A stretch of DNA of 64,000 nt from Martinezella rhizogenes (GCF_027460065.1 NZ_JAPYZZ010000006.1:196909-260908), one strand, 5' to 3'; positions 1 through 8,621 are shown, counted from the first letter of the stretch. The notes: generated from the letters alone by a model not told the origin. Numbers and translations: made by a program.

Positions 1-227
1 GCATACGAGATGCGGTAGCGTGCGGCGTCCGCCAGATTGTCGTTCTCGGATCGGGTCTGCATACATTTTCGCTGCGCAATCCATATTGAAGCAATGGCGT
101 TCACGTATTTGAGATCGATTATCCTTCCACCCAGCAATGGAAACAGGACCAGTTGTATCAAGCTGATTTGCAGCCACCAGCAGCTGCCCGCTGCGCACCA
201 CTCCAGTTTTAATGCGACGCCCTTCGT

Positions 228-599
228 TCCGCATTGGCCACCGCGGGGTTTGATGCCCGACGCCCCGTTTTCTTTCAATGGCTCGGGATCGTCATGTACC
301 TCAGGAAGGAACCTGTGTTCGAGGTCTCGCGTTTCATGGCGGGGCTGCCCGACGCCGAAGTCGTGTTCAACTACACGGAGCCTTTGGAAAACTACCCGCC
401 GAATACACAGGTGTTGATGCGGAACGTTGCTACAAGAGCGGCCGAGGCAGGGGAAGAGTGGCCTGACGTTCTTCAATCCGGCGGAAATATCAAAGGAGCT
501 TTCGGAATTGGGTTCCACGACCAGAAAGACCTCGGTCTAGCTGATATCCAAGCTTTGTATGCTTTTGAAAATGACCGCGCCCAATCGCGAGATGCGTGA
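228..599 (+). pseudogene. C-terminal fragment of a class I SAM-dependent methyltransferase
   Basis: The frame reads AGFDARRPVFFQWLGIVMYL followed by a FIAGLP/VVFNY-like stretch. This is the typical C-terminal half of the SAM-dependent methyltransferases related to leucine carboxyl methyltransferases (YktD/TIGR00027-type). The N-terminal SAM-binding half (GxGxG region) is absent: upstream in-frame sequence shows no homology and the first ATG (234) falls inside the conserved block. It is therefore a decayed remnant unrelated to the vir functions. The family call is from motif recognition only. Confidence 0.5.
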
Positions 600-1310
600 G
601 AGAGCAAATCTTGTTCTCGCCACTTTATCTGATCCATTGTTACAAATGTCATTTATTATTTGAGGTTCCTTGTTGCATCCCAATCTCTTAGCTCTATTTT
701 ATTGGGAAAGTGCTTTAGCCTCAGAAAAGCGTTTCTCTGATTGCGGAAGCGAGTGTGGTCGGAAGCAGTGAGATTGATGAATTTCAATCACGAAAGGAAC
801 TTCATTGACCAGAACAGGCGGCACGGCCGACCTGTTCGACGATGTTCGATCCCCAAAAAAATAAGGCTCATATCTACGCTAACCCAAATGCCTGCCAGAT
901 CGACAGTATGCGTTCTCGGCACGCGGTGGATGAGCGCTGGTGGATCAGACCAAAGCCATGGGCAACATACACAGTAAGCCGCGGTCGACCACAGTAAAAC
1001 GCATCGCCAATCTTCAAGATTGTATATCGATATTTATACCGCCGCGCCATTGGCGGTAGCCGCTGCGGCTCAAATGCAAATAGGAACCACCGGAACATCG
1101 TCACACCATTCGGAGATGAGCATATTCTTTGATGCACCGCACAGCACCAATGAAGTGCGACACCAACGTCACCATGCGCACGCAATCTTTGCCACCAACC
1201 CCGGAATAGCATGATCTCGAGCGCGTCGAGCCGAGGCGTCATCGCGGATGGTTTGCGCACCAAGACAACTGTCCACAGATAAGCCTCAAGTCGAGCAAAA
1301 AGGAGCTTTC
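600..1310. other. Leader region without a supported gene
   Basis: About 700 bases with only short overlapping ORFs on both strands, none with a recognisable motif or a good ribosome binding site. It lies upstream of the VirE1/VirE2-like pair and should hold their promoter. The best VirG-box-like site is at 639-652 and a weaker one overlaps 1067-1080. Confidence 0.4.
639..652 (+). promoter_or_regulatory. Candidate vir box, 12/14 match
   Basis: GTTACAAATGTCAT matches 12 of 14 positions of the vir-box consensus RTTDCAWTTGHAAY. It lies about 660 nt upstream of the VirE1-like start, far for a vir promoter, so its role is doubtful. It is the best match in this leader. Confidence 0.25.
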
Positions 1311-1523
1311 ATGTCTCTCAGATATCCCTCCAAAACTATCCGCCTTACAATGGACGCGCAATTGGCGCGCGTAAGCGACCACTTGAACGCAGGCGCCGCT
1401 GATGCAACCAACCGCAGCACCATTCCCCCACAGGTGGAATACATACCGGCCAGATCCACAAGGAATTTCGAGGAAAAATTCAGCGCGATCAGCAGGTTAA
1501 ATCCAGAATTGACGATTGAATGA
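1311..1523 (+). CDS. Small VirE1-like secretion chaperone candidate (70 aa)
   Basis: A 70-residue protein starting MSLRYPSKTIRL, preceded by the strong Shine-Dalgarno AAAAGGAG 6 nt before the ATG at 1311. An upstream in-frame ATG at 1248 lacks such a site. It ends in a short acidic, probably helical segment (NFEEKFSAISRLNPELTIE). VirE1 is a roughly 65-residue acidic helical chaperone encoded immediately upstream of virE2; it keeps VirE2 soluble and export-competent. Size, position 54 nt upstream of a VirE2-like gene and the C-terminal helix fit that role, but sequence identity to VirE1 is not obvious by eye. It could instead be an unrelated small protein. Confidence 0.5.
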   Translation: MSLRYPSKTIRLTMDAQLARVSDHLNAGAADATNRSTIPPQVEYIPARSTRNFEEKFSAISRLNPELTIE

Positions 1524-1577
1524 GCAACGGCGTTCTCGATCTACAGAGATCTTCCCGCCAGCAGTCATCAAATCTAT

Positions 1578-3131
1578 ATGAAAGGAAATACAGTGGAGAA
1601 CGGCGAAGACGTAAAAATGACCGAAGCCAACAAAGGTATCAAACGCGAGCGATCCCCGGAGCCTGTGGCAGAACAAAAGCCCGAAAATTCGATCAAGGGC
1701 GTAGAATCGCAAGAGTTGGATCAAATTACGAAAAAGCTTGCGGCCCTGAAGGGGCTGGCAACCGCCGAAACGTCAACCGCGACAATGCGCCTAGAGGTAG
1801 CTATCCCACGGAGCGGCAATAAAAAACAAGTCGAATACTATCCGTGGGACTATGCGAAGGAAAAATTCGGTGGGGATATCAATCTGAACCGATACACCAA
1901 AGTTCTGACTGACGAAACTGGCCGAACCCAGTCTCTTCCTCGAGCCTACGACAGTATCCCGGTTACTCCTGGCATTTCCTTTGAAAATCAGTTGAAAGAG
2001 CGGGAACAGACATGGGCAACGTGGAGGAGCAACATCGATGGACTACCATCGAAACCCTCAAACGGAAAAAGCAGTTGGCGAAAGCTCAAGCGGGACGACC
2101 CGGCAGCGTGGCGTGACACGCCGGCCGGACCGCGGCGATCCGCATATCAATGGAACAACCCTGAAAAAGCGGGCGAACAATTGCCCGAATACATTATAAA
2201 AGTCGAAAGCAGCAATGAAAGGGGATACCGCAGAATAGGTATATGGCGGGACGATCCCCTAGCCGCCGGTCAACAGACCTATGATCTAGCCGAAAAGTTT
2301 CATGCTGAGAATGTCCAGATCAAAAATGAGTACAACGACTTCGACACAATCGCGAATTTGAACAAGCGAGGTGAACACGAGGCCGAGCGGCTCTCTCAGC
2401 GTTTGGTAGGCAATGAGATTCGCTACAACCCAGACCTACCTTCCTTGGTTGTACAACACGGCGACCATCTCGTTTCCATCGATGACATTCGCCACGAAGA
2501 ACTCCAACAGGCGATGCCTGTATTGAAAAAAATTGAAGAGCAGCTCTATGAGCACCCTGAAAAGCTCCGCATCGGGATATCGAACCGGGAAGGTGATTCC
2601 TTCCATAATCCCAAGCTACTAAAGGAACTGGACAAAGAACTTTTTTCGCAAATTTGCAAGGACTATGATCTGCCTGAAGAGAAGCTTGCCCGAAACAGCA
2701 AGTTTCTAGAGCATGGCTCCACCTGGATACAGGTTGAACAAGGTGTGTTCCGAGACGGCGCCGCGGTAAAAGAGGAACTTTCAGCACGAGGGCAAAAGAT
2801 AGTAGAGACGTATGACAATACGCAAATTTTTACCCACCAAACAGTAGACGGCAAAATTAAGAGTAGCGCCAAAATGTTGTATGCCACTCTCAGAGACGAG
2901 GGCCCTGTTTCGCGCGAAGTCGCCGAAATCGTTGGCATCGAGGCGAGAGAGGGGAAACAACAGTCCCGCAGACAGGAAGCAAAGCTAAACGCTGGGAAAG
3001 CATTGGACAATCTCGATGGATATAATAGCTCCGACGATGAGGCACCAAAGATCAAAAGCGAGTTGAGCCCCCGGCAAGCTATGGTGCTAGACCGGCAGGA
3101 GCGACAGGAAACCAGTCACGGAATAGGCTAA
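1578..3131 (+). CDS. Divergent VirE2-like single-stranded-DNA-binding effector candidate
   Basis: A 517-residue hydrophilic protein, close to VirE2 (about 533-556 aa). Several blocks follow the order and spacing I remember for VirE2: an LTDETGRTQSLPRAYDSIPV segment resembling the VirE2 YRDGAGNYYPPPLAFDKISV region, an LPEYIIK block, an LVGNEIRYN block and a VDGKIKSSAKMLYATL block. VirE2 coats the T-strand in the plant cell and aids nuclear import. Basic clusters (KRERSPEP near the N-terminus, SSWRKLKRDD near residue 170) could be nuclear-localisation signals. The C-terminus is arginine-rich (RQAMVLDRQERQ), as in VirB/D4 substrates. A GTG at 1593 preceded by AAAGGA is a credible alternative start. 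Overall identity to VirE2 is low; it could be another translocated effector. Confidence 0.5.
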   Translation: MKGNTVENGEDVKMTEANKGIKRERSPEPVAEQKPENSIKGVESQELDQITKKLAALKGLATAETSTATMRLEVAIPRSGNKKQVEYYPWDYAKEKFGGDINLNRYTKVLTDETGRTQSLPRAYDSIPVTPGISFENQLKEREQTWATWRSNIDGLPSKPSNGKSSWRKLKRDDPAAWRDTPAGPRRSAYQWNNPEKAGEQLPEYIIKVESSNERGYRRIGIWRDDPLAAGQQTYDLAEKFHAENVQIKNEYNDFDTIANLNKRGEHEAERLSQRLVGNEIRYNPDLPSLVVQHGDHLVSIDDIRHEELQQAMPVLKKIEEQLYEHPEKLRIGISNREGDSFHNPKLLKELDKELFSQICKDYDLPEEKLARNSKFLEHGSTWIQVEQGVFRDGAAVKEELSARGQKIVETYDNTQIFTHQTVDGKIKSSAKMLYATLRDEGPVSREVAEIVGIEAREGKQQSRRQEAKLNAGKALDNLDGYNSSDDEAPKIKSELSPRQAMVLDRQERQETSHGIG

Positions 3132-3132
3132 G

Positions 3133-3159
3133 AGATGGGCCGGATCTTCCGGCCCATCT
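3133..3159 (+). terminator. Strong hairpin after the VirE2-like gene
   Basis: A perfect 12-bp inverted repeat (AGATGGGCCGGA, loop TCT, TCCGGCCCATCT) overlaps the stop codon context of the VirE2-like gene. No T-run follows, so it may act as an mRNA-stabilising end or a weak rho-independent terminator. Confidence 0.6.
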
Positions 3160-3394
3160 GGAATGCAAAGCGCATCTCTCATCGAAATTGCGTTGCCGGC
3201 CTTGTGCCATTTATTGATAGCGCTTCGGATCGGGCGGCTGATCGACGACCGCCTCCGCTGTTCTGTCGGCGGCACGATTACACGCCCTGCTTTGATCGTC
3301 CAGTCTGGCTGTAGGCCGGCAAAGTATTTCGATTGGGGGGTTCGGCAAAGTCCAGACAACATGATTTCCGGTATTCTCTGCGTATTCCAATGAA

Positions 3395-3448
3395 GCCAGC
3401 CATCGATTCCGATTTCATTCCGGCCGGCGTTCCGATTTAAAGCCGGCC
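3395..3448. repeat. IS21-type terminal repeat region
   Basis: Imperfect repeats built from GCCAGCC/GCCGGCC and ATTCCGATTT/TTCCGATTT units, with local palindromes such as CCGGCCGG. IS21-family elements carry multiple short repeats at their ends, and an istB remnant lies directly next to it. It is interpreted as the decayed end of an IS21-family element. Confidence 0.4.
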
Positions 3449-3503
3449 ATTTCTTGAGCTAATCCTGAGTCTGTTTGATGTTTGGATCGGGTTTTGTTTC
3501 AGG

Positions 3504-3660
3504 TCAAGCATACGGTGTTGCGGGCAGCGCCGGGGCGCGCTGTTTTCGCATGCTTTCGCCGGCGAAATCGATGCGATAGGCATTCTGAACGAGGCGGTCC
3601 AATATGGCATCGGCGAGCGTAGGGTTTGCAATAATTTCCCACCAGCAATCCAGTGTTAGC
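3504..3660 (-). pseudogene. istB: 3' remnant of an IS21-family istB (first copy)
   Basis: The minus strand translates to [20 protein letters not shown] followed by [17 protein letters not shown]. This is the characteristic IstB C-terminus (transposition helper ATPase; normally about 250 aa). All upstream parts, including the Walker motifs, are missing. The homology breaks at about 3655-3660, where a second, different IS21 remnant begins. Non-functional. Confidence 0.7.
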
Positions 3661-3693
3661 GGTCGCCTAAAACTGCGGCTATTCGCTGCCGAG
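3661..3693 (+). repeat. 33-bp sequence repeated at 57179-57211
   Basis: This 33-bp stretch recurs in the same orientation at 57179-57211 with a single mismatch. Here it forms the edge of an IS21-type remnant, so it is probably an IS terminus left at two sites. Confidence 0.7.
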
Positions 3694-3913
3694 AAATCGG
3701 AATAAGGCAGCGTGCTTTCGGAGGGCTGTCAGATCATTTGTTTGGCAGGCGCTGGTTTTGGAGCTCGGCTGGATCTGGACGCTGTATTGGTGCCAGACGC
3801 TGTCGCGGATTTCGGTCAGCAGTTCGAAGACGGCCAGGGCTGTTCCGGTGTCCAGGTTGTCGGGATCTCGACGGACAAGGAGATCGGCAACCCAGGTTTC
3901 GCGGGGGCTTTCG
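3679..3913 (-). pseudogene. Small IS21-linked open frame, fragment
   Basis: An uninterrupted frame reads ESPRETWVADLLVRRDPDNL and continues DTGTALAVFELLTEIRDSVW to a stop at 3679. It directly follows the istB remnant. Small conserved ORFs of this sort follow istB in some rhizobial IS21 relatives. There is no credible start codon in frame at the istB junction, so it is treated as a fragment. Function unknown. Confidence 0.35.
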
Positions 3914-4399
3914 TCATGGCCTTTGCGCCCTTCTCTGTTCGGTGCGCAGTTCCGACCGTTCGGTGGCCTCTTTGAGCCGGTAGGATTGGCCCTCGATGGC
4001 AATGACTTCGGCATTGTGGACGAGACGATCGACCATCGACACGACGCAGGCGGCGTTGGGAAAGACCTCGTGCCAGTCGGCAAAATTGCGATTGGTGGTG
4101 ACGATGGTGCTCTTTGCCTCGTAGCGTCGGCTGATGAGTTCGAAGAGCAGATCGGCATGACGGTTGGTGTAGGAGAGATATCCGACCTCATCGATGACGA
4201 GGAGGGCTGGAGCGGTGTAATGGGCCAGGCGCCGGCGGAGCGCGGAAGCGCTGTCGATGGCAGCCAGTTCGCCCAGCAGTTGGCCGGCGCTGGTAAACAG
4301 GGCGGTGTGGCCGTTGAGGACGGCATTGGCAGCGTCACGGATGAAGTCGAGACGCATGCGCGCGAGTGACGCTGCCGGCATTAAATCAGTGCCGGTCAT
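3914..4399 (-). pseudogene. istB: istB-like transposition ATPase lacking Walker A (second copy)
   Basis: The frame contains Walker B (PALLVIDEVGYLSYTNRHADL), the sensor region (KSTIVTTNRNFADWHEVFPN) and the IstB tail (VDRLVHNAEVIAIEGQSYRL). This belongs to the IstB/DnaC AAA helper family that assists the IstA transposase. The 161-residue frame is too short for IstB (about 250 aa). The N-terminal domain and P-loop are replaced by unrelated residues before NGHTALFTSAGQLLGELAAI. It cannot hydrolyse ATP normally and no istA is nearby: a deletion relic. Confidence 0.75.
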
Positions 4400-4568
4400 C
4401 GTTGAGCTCCTCGACGACCAGACCGGCCGCCTGCATCGGCAGGCAAGCCAATGTTGATATCGCCTTCTTGCGATCCTTGTCGCTTAGTCCGTCTAGCGTC
4501 CGAGTTTTGAATATCAGGTCGAGCTGCCGATTCGACGCCGACACCAGCGTGTTGCTGGATCTCATCAT
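4386..4568 (-). CDS. Small hypothetical protein of a mobile-element remnant (60 aa)
   Basis: A 60-residue frame containing FKTRTLDGLSDKDRKKAIST. Its stop overlaps the start of the istB-like frame (ATGA-type overlap), suggesting an old operon. I associate such small proteins with rhizobial recombinase/transposon gene sets, but no function is known. The surrounding sequence is decayed, so expression is doubtful. Confidence 0.35.
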   Translation of the reverse strand: MMRSSNTLVSASNRQLDLIFKTRTLDGLSDKDRKKAISTLACLPMQAAGLVVEELNDDRH

Positions 4569-4795
4569 CTTTCCTCCTGAGTGATTCTATGCTCACCTCG
4601 GAAGAGTGCCGCCTTCGCACCGCCTGAGACCAGTCTGTTCAGTTCGATCAGCGCCGCAAGATCGACGCGTGGCGTTCCCATGATCATGCCGCTGCACACC
4701 ACAGGATCAATCATCCACCCCGAAATAGCGATCACGGCATCTGGCGGCCTCAGAACTTCATAAATCGACCTCTCGCTCGTTCCTCGACGCGGCAA
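4565..4795 (-). pseudogene. Remnant of a rhizobial transposon-associated protein
   Basis: The 76-residue frame contains AISGWMIDPVVCSGMIMGTP followed by RVDLAALIELNRLVSGGAKA. This resembles small NGR234 y4bC-type proteins encoded beside integrases in rhizobial elements. The N-terminus is abrupt and no integrase is left here. It overlaps the next frame by 4 nt. Assignment is by pattern memory only. Confidence 0.3.
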
Positions 4796-4849
4796 ATGGA
4801 AGCCCTCTGGCCGAAATGCGGATGCTAGCGATAATAGACCTCGACTTCA

Positions 4850-5104
4850 TCGCCGACATGAGCAGAATAAACCGTGCATTGGAGTCGGTGACGCAATTGG
4901 CTCTTCGCAGGCGACGAAACAGGGGCGGAGACCTTTGCGCGCGCAATGACGGTCATCGAAACGGACAAAATGAACGATCATAATCCTCAGGCTTACTTGG
5001 CAAATGTGCTCGATCGCATCCACGATCGCAAGATCAATCGGCTAGACGAACTACTTCCATGGAACTGGTCGCCGATCGCCGCAATCTCCGCCGAGGCAGC
5101 CTGA
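4850..5104 (+). pseudogene. tnpC: 3' remnant of an IS66-family tnpC transposase
   Basis: Reading to the stop at 5102-5104 gives NWLFAGDETGAETFARAMTV followed by NPQAYLANVLDRI and INRLDELLPWNW. This is the unmistakable C-terminus of IS66 TnpC. Upstream of about 4885 the frame is disrupted, and the catalytic DDE part is absent. It is unrelated in position to the two larger IS66 copies at 34.8 and 51.8 kb. Confidence 0.75.
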
Positions 5105-5400
5105 TGGCGACAGTCACCTACGTTCGTACGATCAAATTTGTTGCCGAAATCCTCGAAGAGGACCCGGAACTTCTCCAGGCAATCGTCTCCAACGATGATA
5201 ATCTGAGCTACGGCAGCATCATCACCGTCTATACAGGGGACGACGAATCCGTGACCGCGCTCACCGACGACGGCATGGACGAACTGGAGCAGATGCTCAA
5301 ACATGCCCGCCGCTCACCCATCGAATGGAGCGACTTCCTCGACAGCTTTGTCGACGACGAGCTGCTTGTTGCTCGCATCAAAGCAAAATCTCCGCGATAG
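5104..5400 (+). CDS. Hypothetical acidic protein downstream of IS66 tnpC remnant (98 aa)
   Basis: Starts MATVTYVRTIKFVAEILEED, with its ATG overlapping the tnpC stop (TGATG), so it was translationally coupled to the transposase. The protein is acidic and soluble, and contains a TVYTGDDESVTALTDDGMDE stretch. I recognise this as a passenger ORF that often follows IS66 transposase genes in rhizobia; its function is unknown. It appears intact, unlike the transposase before it. Confidence 0.55.
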   Translation: MATVTYVRTIKFVAEILEEDPELLQAIVSNDDNLSYGSIITVYTGDDESVTALTDDGMDELEQMLKHARRSPIEWSDFLDSFVDDELLVARIKAKSPR

Positions 5401-5563
5401 CAATCAACCGGTTACTATGTAATCAGCGTCGTGACCGGATAGGGATCCTGTTCTCCGGCCAATTCGGCTTCGTGCCGGTTCCGGAGGCAGCTTGCCAGGG
5501 TAGTACCGCTGGAGCGAACTCTAAATTGTGTAAAATTGGGGGATAAGATCATCATCGATCAAG

Positions 5564-7375
5564 CTAGCGAGAGGCTGATCTCGAGCCGCTTCGGTCTCTA
5601 TCATTCGGTCTAGGAGAGTAACTTCCATCGACAACGCTGGAATGTGCGATGGATGCGAGTGTAGGCTCGTTCTGTTCCCTGGCAGCCAATGAGATGGGGA
5701 TTGGCCTGGAAACGATACCCGCGCGCCTGATTGGCTTGGTAGGCTGAGCACCTTCCTTTTGGATCGAGCGAAGCGGGACGAACTCTTCCGACGAAGTATC
5801 CAATCTTTTGTTTCCCGTAGTGCTTGTGCCCTCTACAGATGTGTGGGCCGGTGATTTAGACGGCACCTCAGACACAGCACTTTCCAAGGACCGCTGTTTT
5901 GGCATTGAGAGATGCTCGAGACCGCCCTCATGATCCCGCCCATTGCCTCCTTCATTTGCGGATCGCTCTGGTATCGTCTCCGAGACTAGCGCGCTCCCCA
6001 GAGAGCGAGACAGCTCTCGATCTGGACTTGATAATTGATTTTTCGACGATGGTGATATTAGCGGAAGTTGATCATCCGGTTTGCCGAACAACGATTCCAG
6101 GTCTGTCATTGGTTGGAACGCTGCACTGCGTAACGCTGATTCTGTTGGTTTTGGGGATTGACTGAGGACCGGAATCGTCAGTGAAGGCTGCTGTAGAGGT
6201 GAGGGAGACCGCGTGCTGTCACCGCCATTGGTCCGCGCGGAAGGTATATTCACATGTTCCCGCAGAGAAGACTCTGGGGTTACCAAGCGTTCCTGCCAAA
6301 CCTGTTTGTGCATGGCGGATTCTTCCGCACGCAATCTTTGAGCATCGAGCTCGCGTTCGCTTAACAGCATCCGCTTCCTGAGAACCGTCACTCCAAGTAT
6401 CTTCTTCGAGACCTTTTTGACAACCGCATGCTGATATGACGTTTCACTCTTATAGATTTTCCCAAACGTATGTTTAGTGCTTTTCAATTGTCCCGAAACA
6501 TCATCGTAGACCGCCGATCGCTTGTTTAGGAGCCTTCGATGCGCCGAGATATCCCGACCCAACTCGTTGCCCTCCTTGTCCAAGAGCGATCTGTATGATT
6601 TGCTGAAAGCGCCACCCAGTCTTTGAATCTTGGTTTCAGAGGTCGCGAGGTTTGCCGCCTTCGTCGATTGCTTTGAAGAGACAAAGCCTGGACTTTTGCT
6701 ATCGATAAGAGTCAGCTTGCCCTTGTCGTCTCGCTCAAACGTCTCTCGCCGCGAACCTTTCCGACGAATCAATTTGCGATAAGCCTTCCCGTCGGACCCC
6801 TTTTGATAGGGACCGGTCATTTCCTCTGAGACCGGCTGAAACAAGCCGCCGCCGAGCCTCCGGTGGTCGACATACCGGGTGCGTATGAGCGAACCAGCGT
6901 CATCCCTTTCCCATTTTTCCTCAAAACGCCCGTCTCGATGTTTGACGTGCTTGGCGAGGAGCGTCCCATTCTCGGCAAACTGGAGGCGGCTCACGCTTCT
7001 CCAGGTTTTCGCTTCGTGGAGACTTAGGTAGAATGAACTCTCTTTCCCTGTGCCGAGATTGAGGACTTTTTTTGTAGTCATTCCCAAGAAGCTGCTCTCG
7101 CGGGTTAGCTCTCTAGCACTGTCAACGCGCAGCCTCTTATTTCCGAGAAGTCGGTAGCTGATTTCACCTCGAAAGTCGGTGTCCAACTTATCGACGATCT
7201 GAACATCGGTCGCGTATTTTTTCCGTTTCTTCAAAGTGTTAGACTGAGTCCGCTTCGTCCTCGCCTCATCTTCAGCACGAATTCCTTCATGACGCTGATC
7301 AAATTCACGTTTGGCGGAGCGACGTATGTCGGACTTATTGGACCTCACGGCGTTTTTCTTTTTGGTGCTGGCCAT
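5564..7375 (-). CDS. virE3: VirE3 translocated effector
   Basis: A roughly 603-residue protein matching VirE3 along its N-terminal two thirds: a basic bipartite nuclear signal (KRTQSNTLKKRKKYA, about residues 45-58), then IVDKLDTDFRGEISYRLLGN, the KHRDGRFEEKWERDDAG repeat-like block and QRLGGAFSKSYRSLLDKEGN. VirE3 is exported by VirB/D4 into plant cells. There it bridges VirE2 to importin-alpha and acts as a transcriptional co-activator. The C-terminal third is low-complexity (Pro/Ser-rich) and ends DRDRSGSRSASR, an arginine-rich type IV secretion tail. Start at 7375 (MASTKKK) is preferred over 7390 because AAAGG precedes it. It lies 207 nt downstream of virF and is probably co-regulated. Confidence 0.9.
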   Translation of the reverse strand: MASTKKKNAVRSNKSDIRRSAKREFDQRHEGIRAEDEARTKRTQSNTLKKRKKYATDVQIVDKLDTDFRGEISYRLLGNKRLRVDSARELTRESSFLGMTTKKVLNLGTGKESSFYLSLHEAKTWRSVSRLQFAENGTLLAKHVKHRDGRFEEKWERDDAGSLIRTRYVDHRRLGGGLFQPVSEEMTGPYQKGSDGKAYRKLIRRKGSRRETFERDDKGKLTLIDSKSPGFVSSKQSTKAANLATSETKIQRLGGAFSKSYRSLLDKEGNELGRDISAHRRLLNKRSAVYDDVSGQLKSTKHTFGKIYKSETSYQHAVVKKVSKKILGVTVLRKRMLLSERELDAQRLRAEESAMHKQVWQERLVTPESSLREHVNIPSARTNGGDSTRSPSPLQQPSLTIPVLSQSPKPTESALRSAAFQPMTDLESLFGKPDDQLPLISPSSKNQLSSPDRELSRSLGSALVSETIPERSANEGGNGRDHEGGLEHLSMPKQRSLESAVSEVPSKSPAHTSVEGTSTTGNKRLDTSSEEFVPLRSIQKEGAQPTKPIRRAGIVSRPIPISLAAREQNEPTLASIAHSSVVDGSYSPRPNDRDRSGSRSASR

Positions 7376-7582
7376 TACGGAACCTTTCATCAGCGTATGT
7401 TGACGCGATAGGCTTCTTCAGTGAAGCGTGTCTGCTGTAGACGATGCTCGCAAGCTTTTCTTATTTATGCTCACCATGACATACGCTTTCCTGCGTATGC
7501 ATTATTGATGTTTGTCGAGAATAGTTTCGGTCGCTAAATCAGACGTTTTTTCGGGGAACGATTCGAATATTTAGACGAGAAT

Positions 7583-8533
7583 CTATCGGCCCAGGTGGGT
7601 ATTTACCCGGTCTCTGGTCGAACCGATTAGATTGGCGCGGGCGTCGTCGTACGCCTTGTTGATCGAACGTGCGATTGGTTTCGCCCTTTCCATTTGCTCG
7701 GAGGGACTGGGCGTTCCGAGAGTTAGGCCCGTCCGGAGTTTTTGTTCTATCTCCGCCAAATCGCCAGCTAGATGATCGCCACCTCGTTCGCGCGGACTCT
7801 CTGAAGTCGATGCCAAGCTCGAAGAATGCTGCACATGCTCCCGTTCCTCGGCGTAGAGTCTCCCAAGTTCCGGTCTCTTCGCAATTGCATCGAAGATTTG
7901 TGCTTTTTGTTCAATTTCCAGCTGATTATGCACCTCTGCAAGTGTATGGGCTGCATTGTAACGAAAATCATAGTTGATCGGTCCATCTCCCTTGAAATAC
8001 TCAATCGCTCTGTTGATAAGCCGCGTTTGGTCGGCCTTCCCAAGATCGTGCAACCAGGGCGCTATCGACACAAGCGCGTCGCCCTGCTGGCTCCCATCCG
8101 ACGCGTTGAGAATATGATTGACGATCTCGGTCTTCCTGGTGGGCGACTGAAACTTCAATACTGGGCCAATTGCCCTGATCCGCTGGCTCGCCAGCGCAAA
8201 CTCGCCGGTAGGATCTGGTTCTGGAAAGTCCGGATATTCGGCAAAGCCATCCCTCGGTACTGCCGAATCATACAATTCTTTGCTTGAAGTACCCAGTCGC
8301 TTCACCCTTTGCTGAAACGCTCCCACTTCGCTGGCATCGACCGATGATCGAACCGCGTGGCTCGCAAGTTTAAAGTTTGTGAGATTGCTTACGGTTTCAA
8401 CTGGATCGTCGGTCGGTAGATGTTTGGCAACTTCGACCAACAGATCATTCGGTAGGGAAATGGCGCTTTCGGTCTTCTCACCACGAGGGACCAAAGGCTG
8501 GCGTTCCTGTGCTATCTGGCCGTCTTCGAGCAT
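7583..8533 (-). CDS. virF: VirF F-box effector
   Basis: 316 residues. An F-box lies at about residues 25-60 (SLPNDLLVEVAKHLPTDDPV ... LTNFKLASHAVRSSV), matching the F-box of Agrobacterium VirF. VirF is a host-range factor that recruits plant SKP1 proteins and targets VIP1/VirE2 for proteolysis. The C-terminus (AKPIARSINKAYDDARANLI ending STRDRVNTHLGR) closely follows the VirF export signal RPIARSIKTAHDDARAEL. At 316 aa it is longer than octopine VirF (about 202 aa); the middle part (residues 90-270) is extra and unrecognised. A GGAG lies 9 nt before the ATG, and a perfect vir box lies 75 nt upstream. Confidence 0.85.
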   Translation of the reverse strand: MLEDGQIAQERQPLVPRGEKTESAISLPNDLLVEVAKHLPTDDPVETVSNLTNFKLASHAVRSSVDASEVGAFQQRVKRLGTSSKELYDSAVPRDGFAEYPDFPEPDPTGEFALASQRIRAIGPVLKFQSPTRKTEIVNHILNASDGSQQGDALVSIAPWLHDLGKADQTRLINRAIEYFKGDGPINYDFRYNAAHTLAEVHNQLEIEQKAQIFDAIAKRPELGRLYAEEREHVQHSSSLASTSESPRERGGDHLAGDLAEIEQKLRTGLTLGTPSPSEQMERAKPIARSINKAYDDARANLIGSTRDRVNTHLGR

Positions 8534-8607
8534 AATTCACACTCCAAATGCGGATCAAGAATATGCGAAGCCTAGCATCTGAGCGTAAGGCATTGAACGA
8601 ATATCGA

Positions 8608-8621
8608 GTTTCAATTGCAAT
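8608..8621 (-). promoter_or_regulatory. vir box upstream of virF (14/14)
   Basis: On the minus strand ATTGCAATTGAAAC matches all 14 positions of RTTDCAWTTGHAAY. It ends 75 nt before the virF ATG, the usual distance for VirG activation. The rest of 8534-8875 shows no supported gene. Confidence 0.85.

Noticed and set aside
874-1263. 129-aa minus-strand ORF upstream of the VirE1-like gene
   Set aside because: No ribosome site, no motif and an odd composition (Trp/Arg/Cys-rich). It looks like a random open frame.
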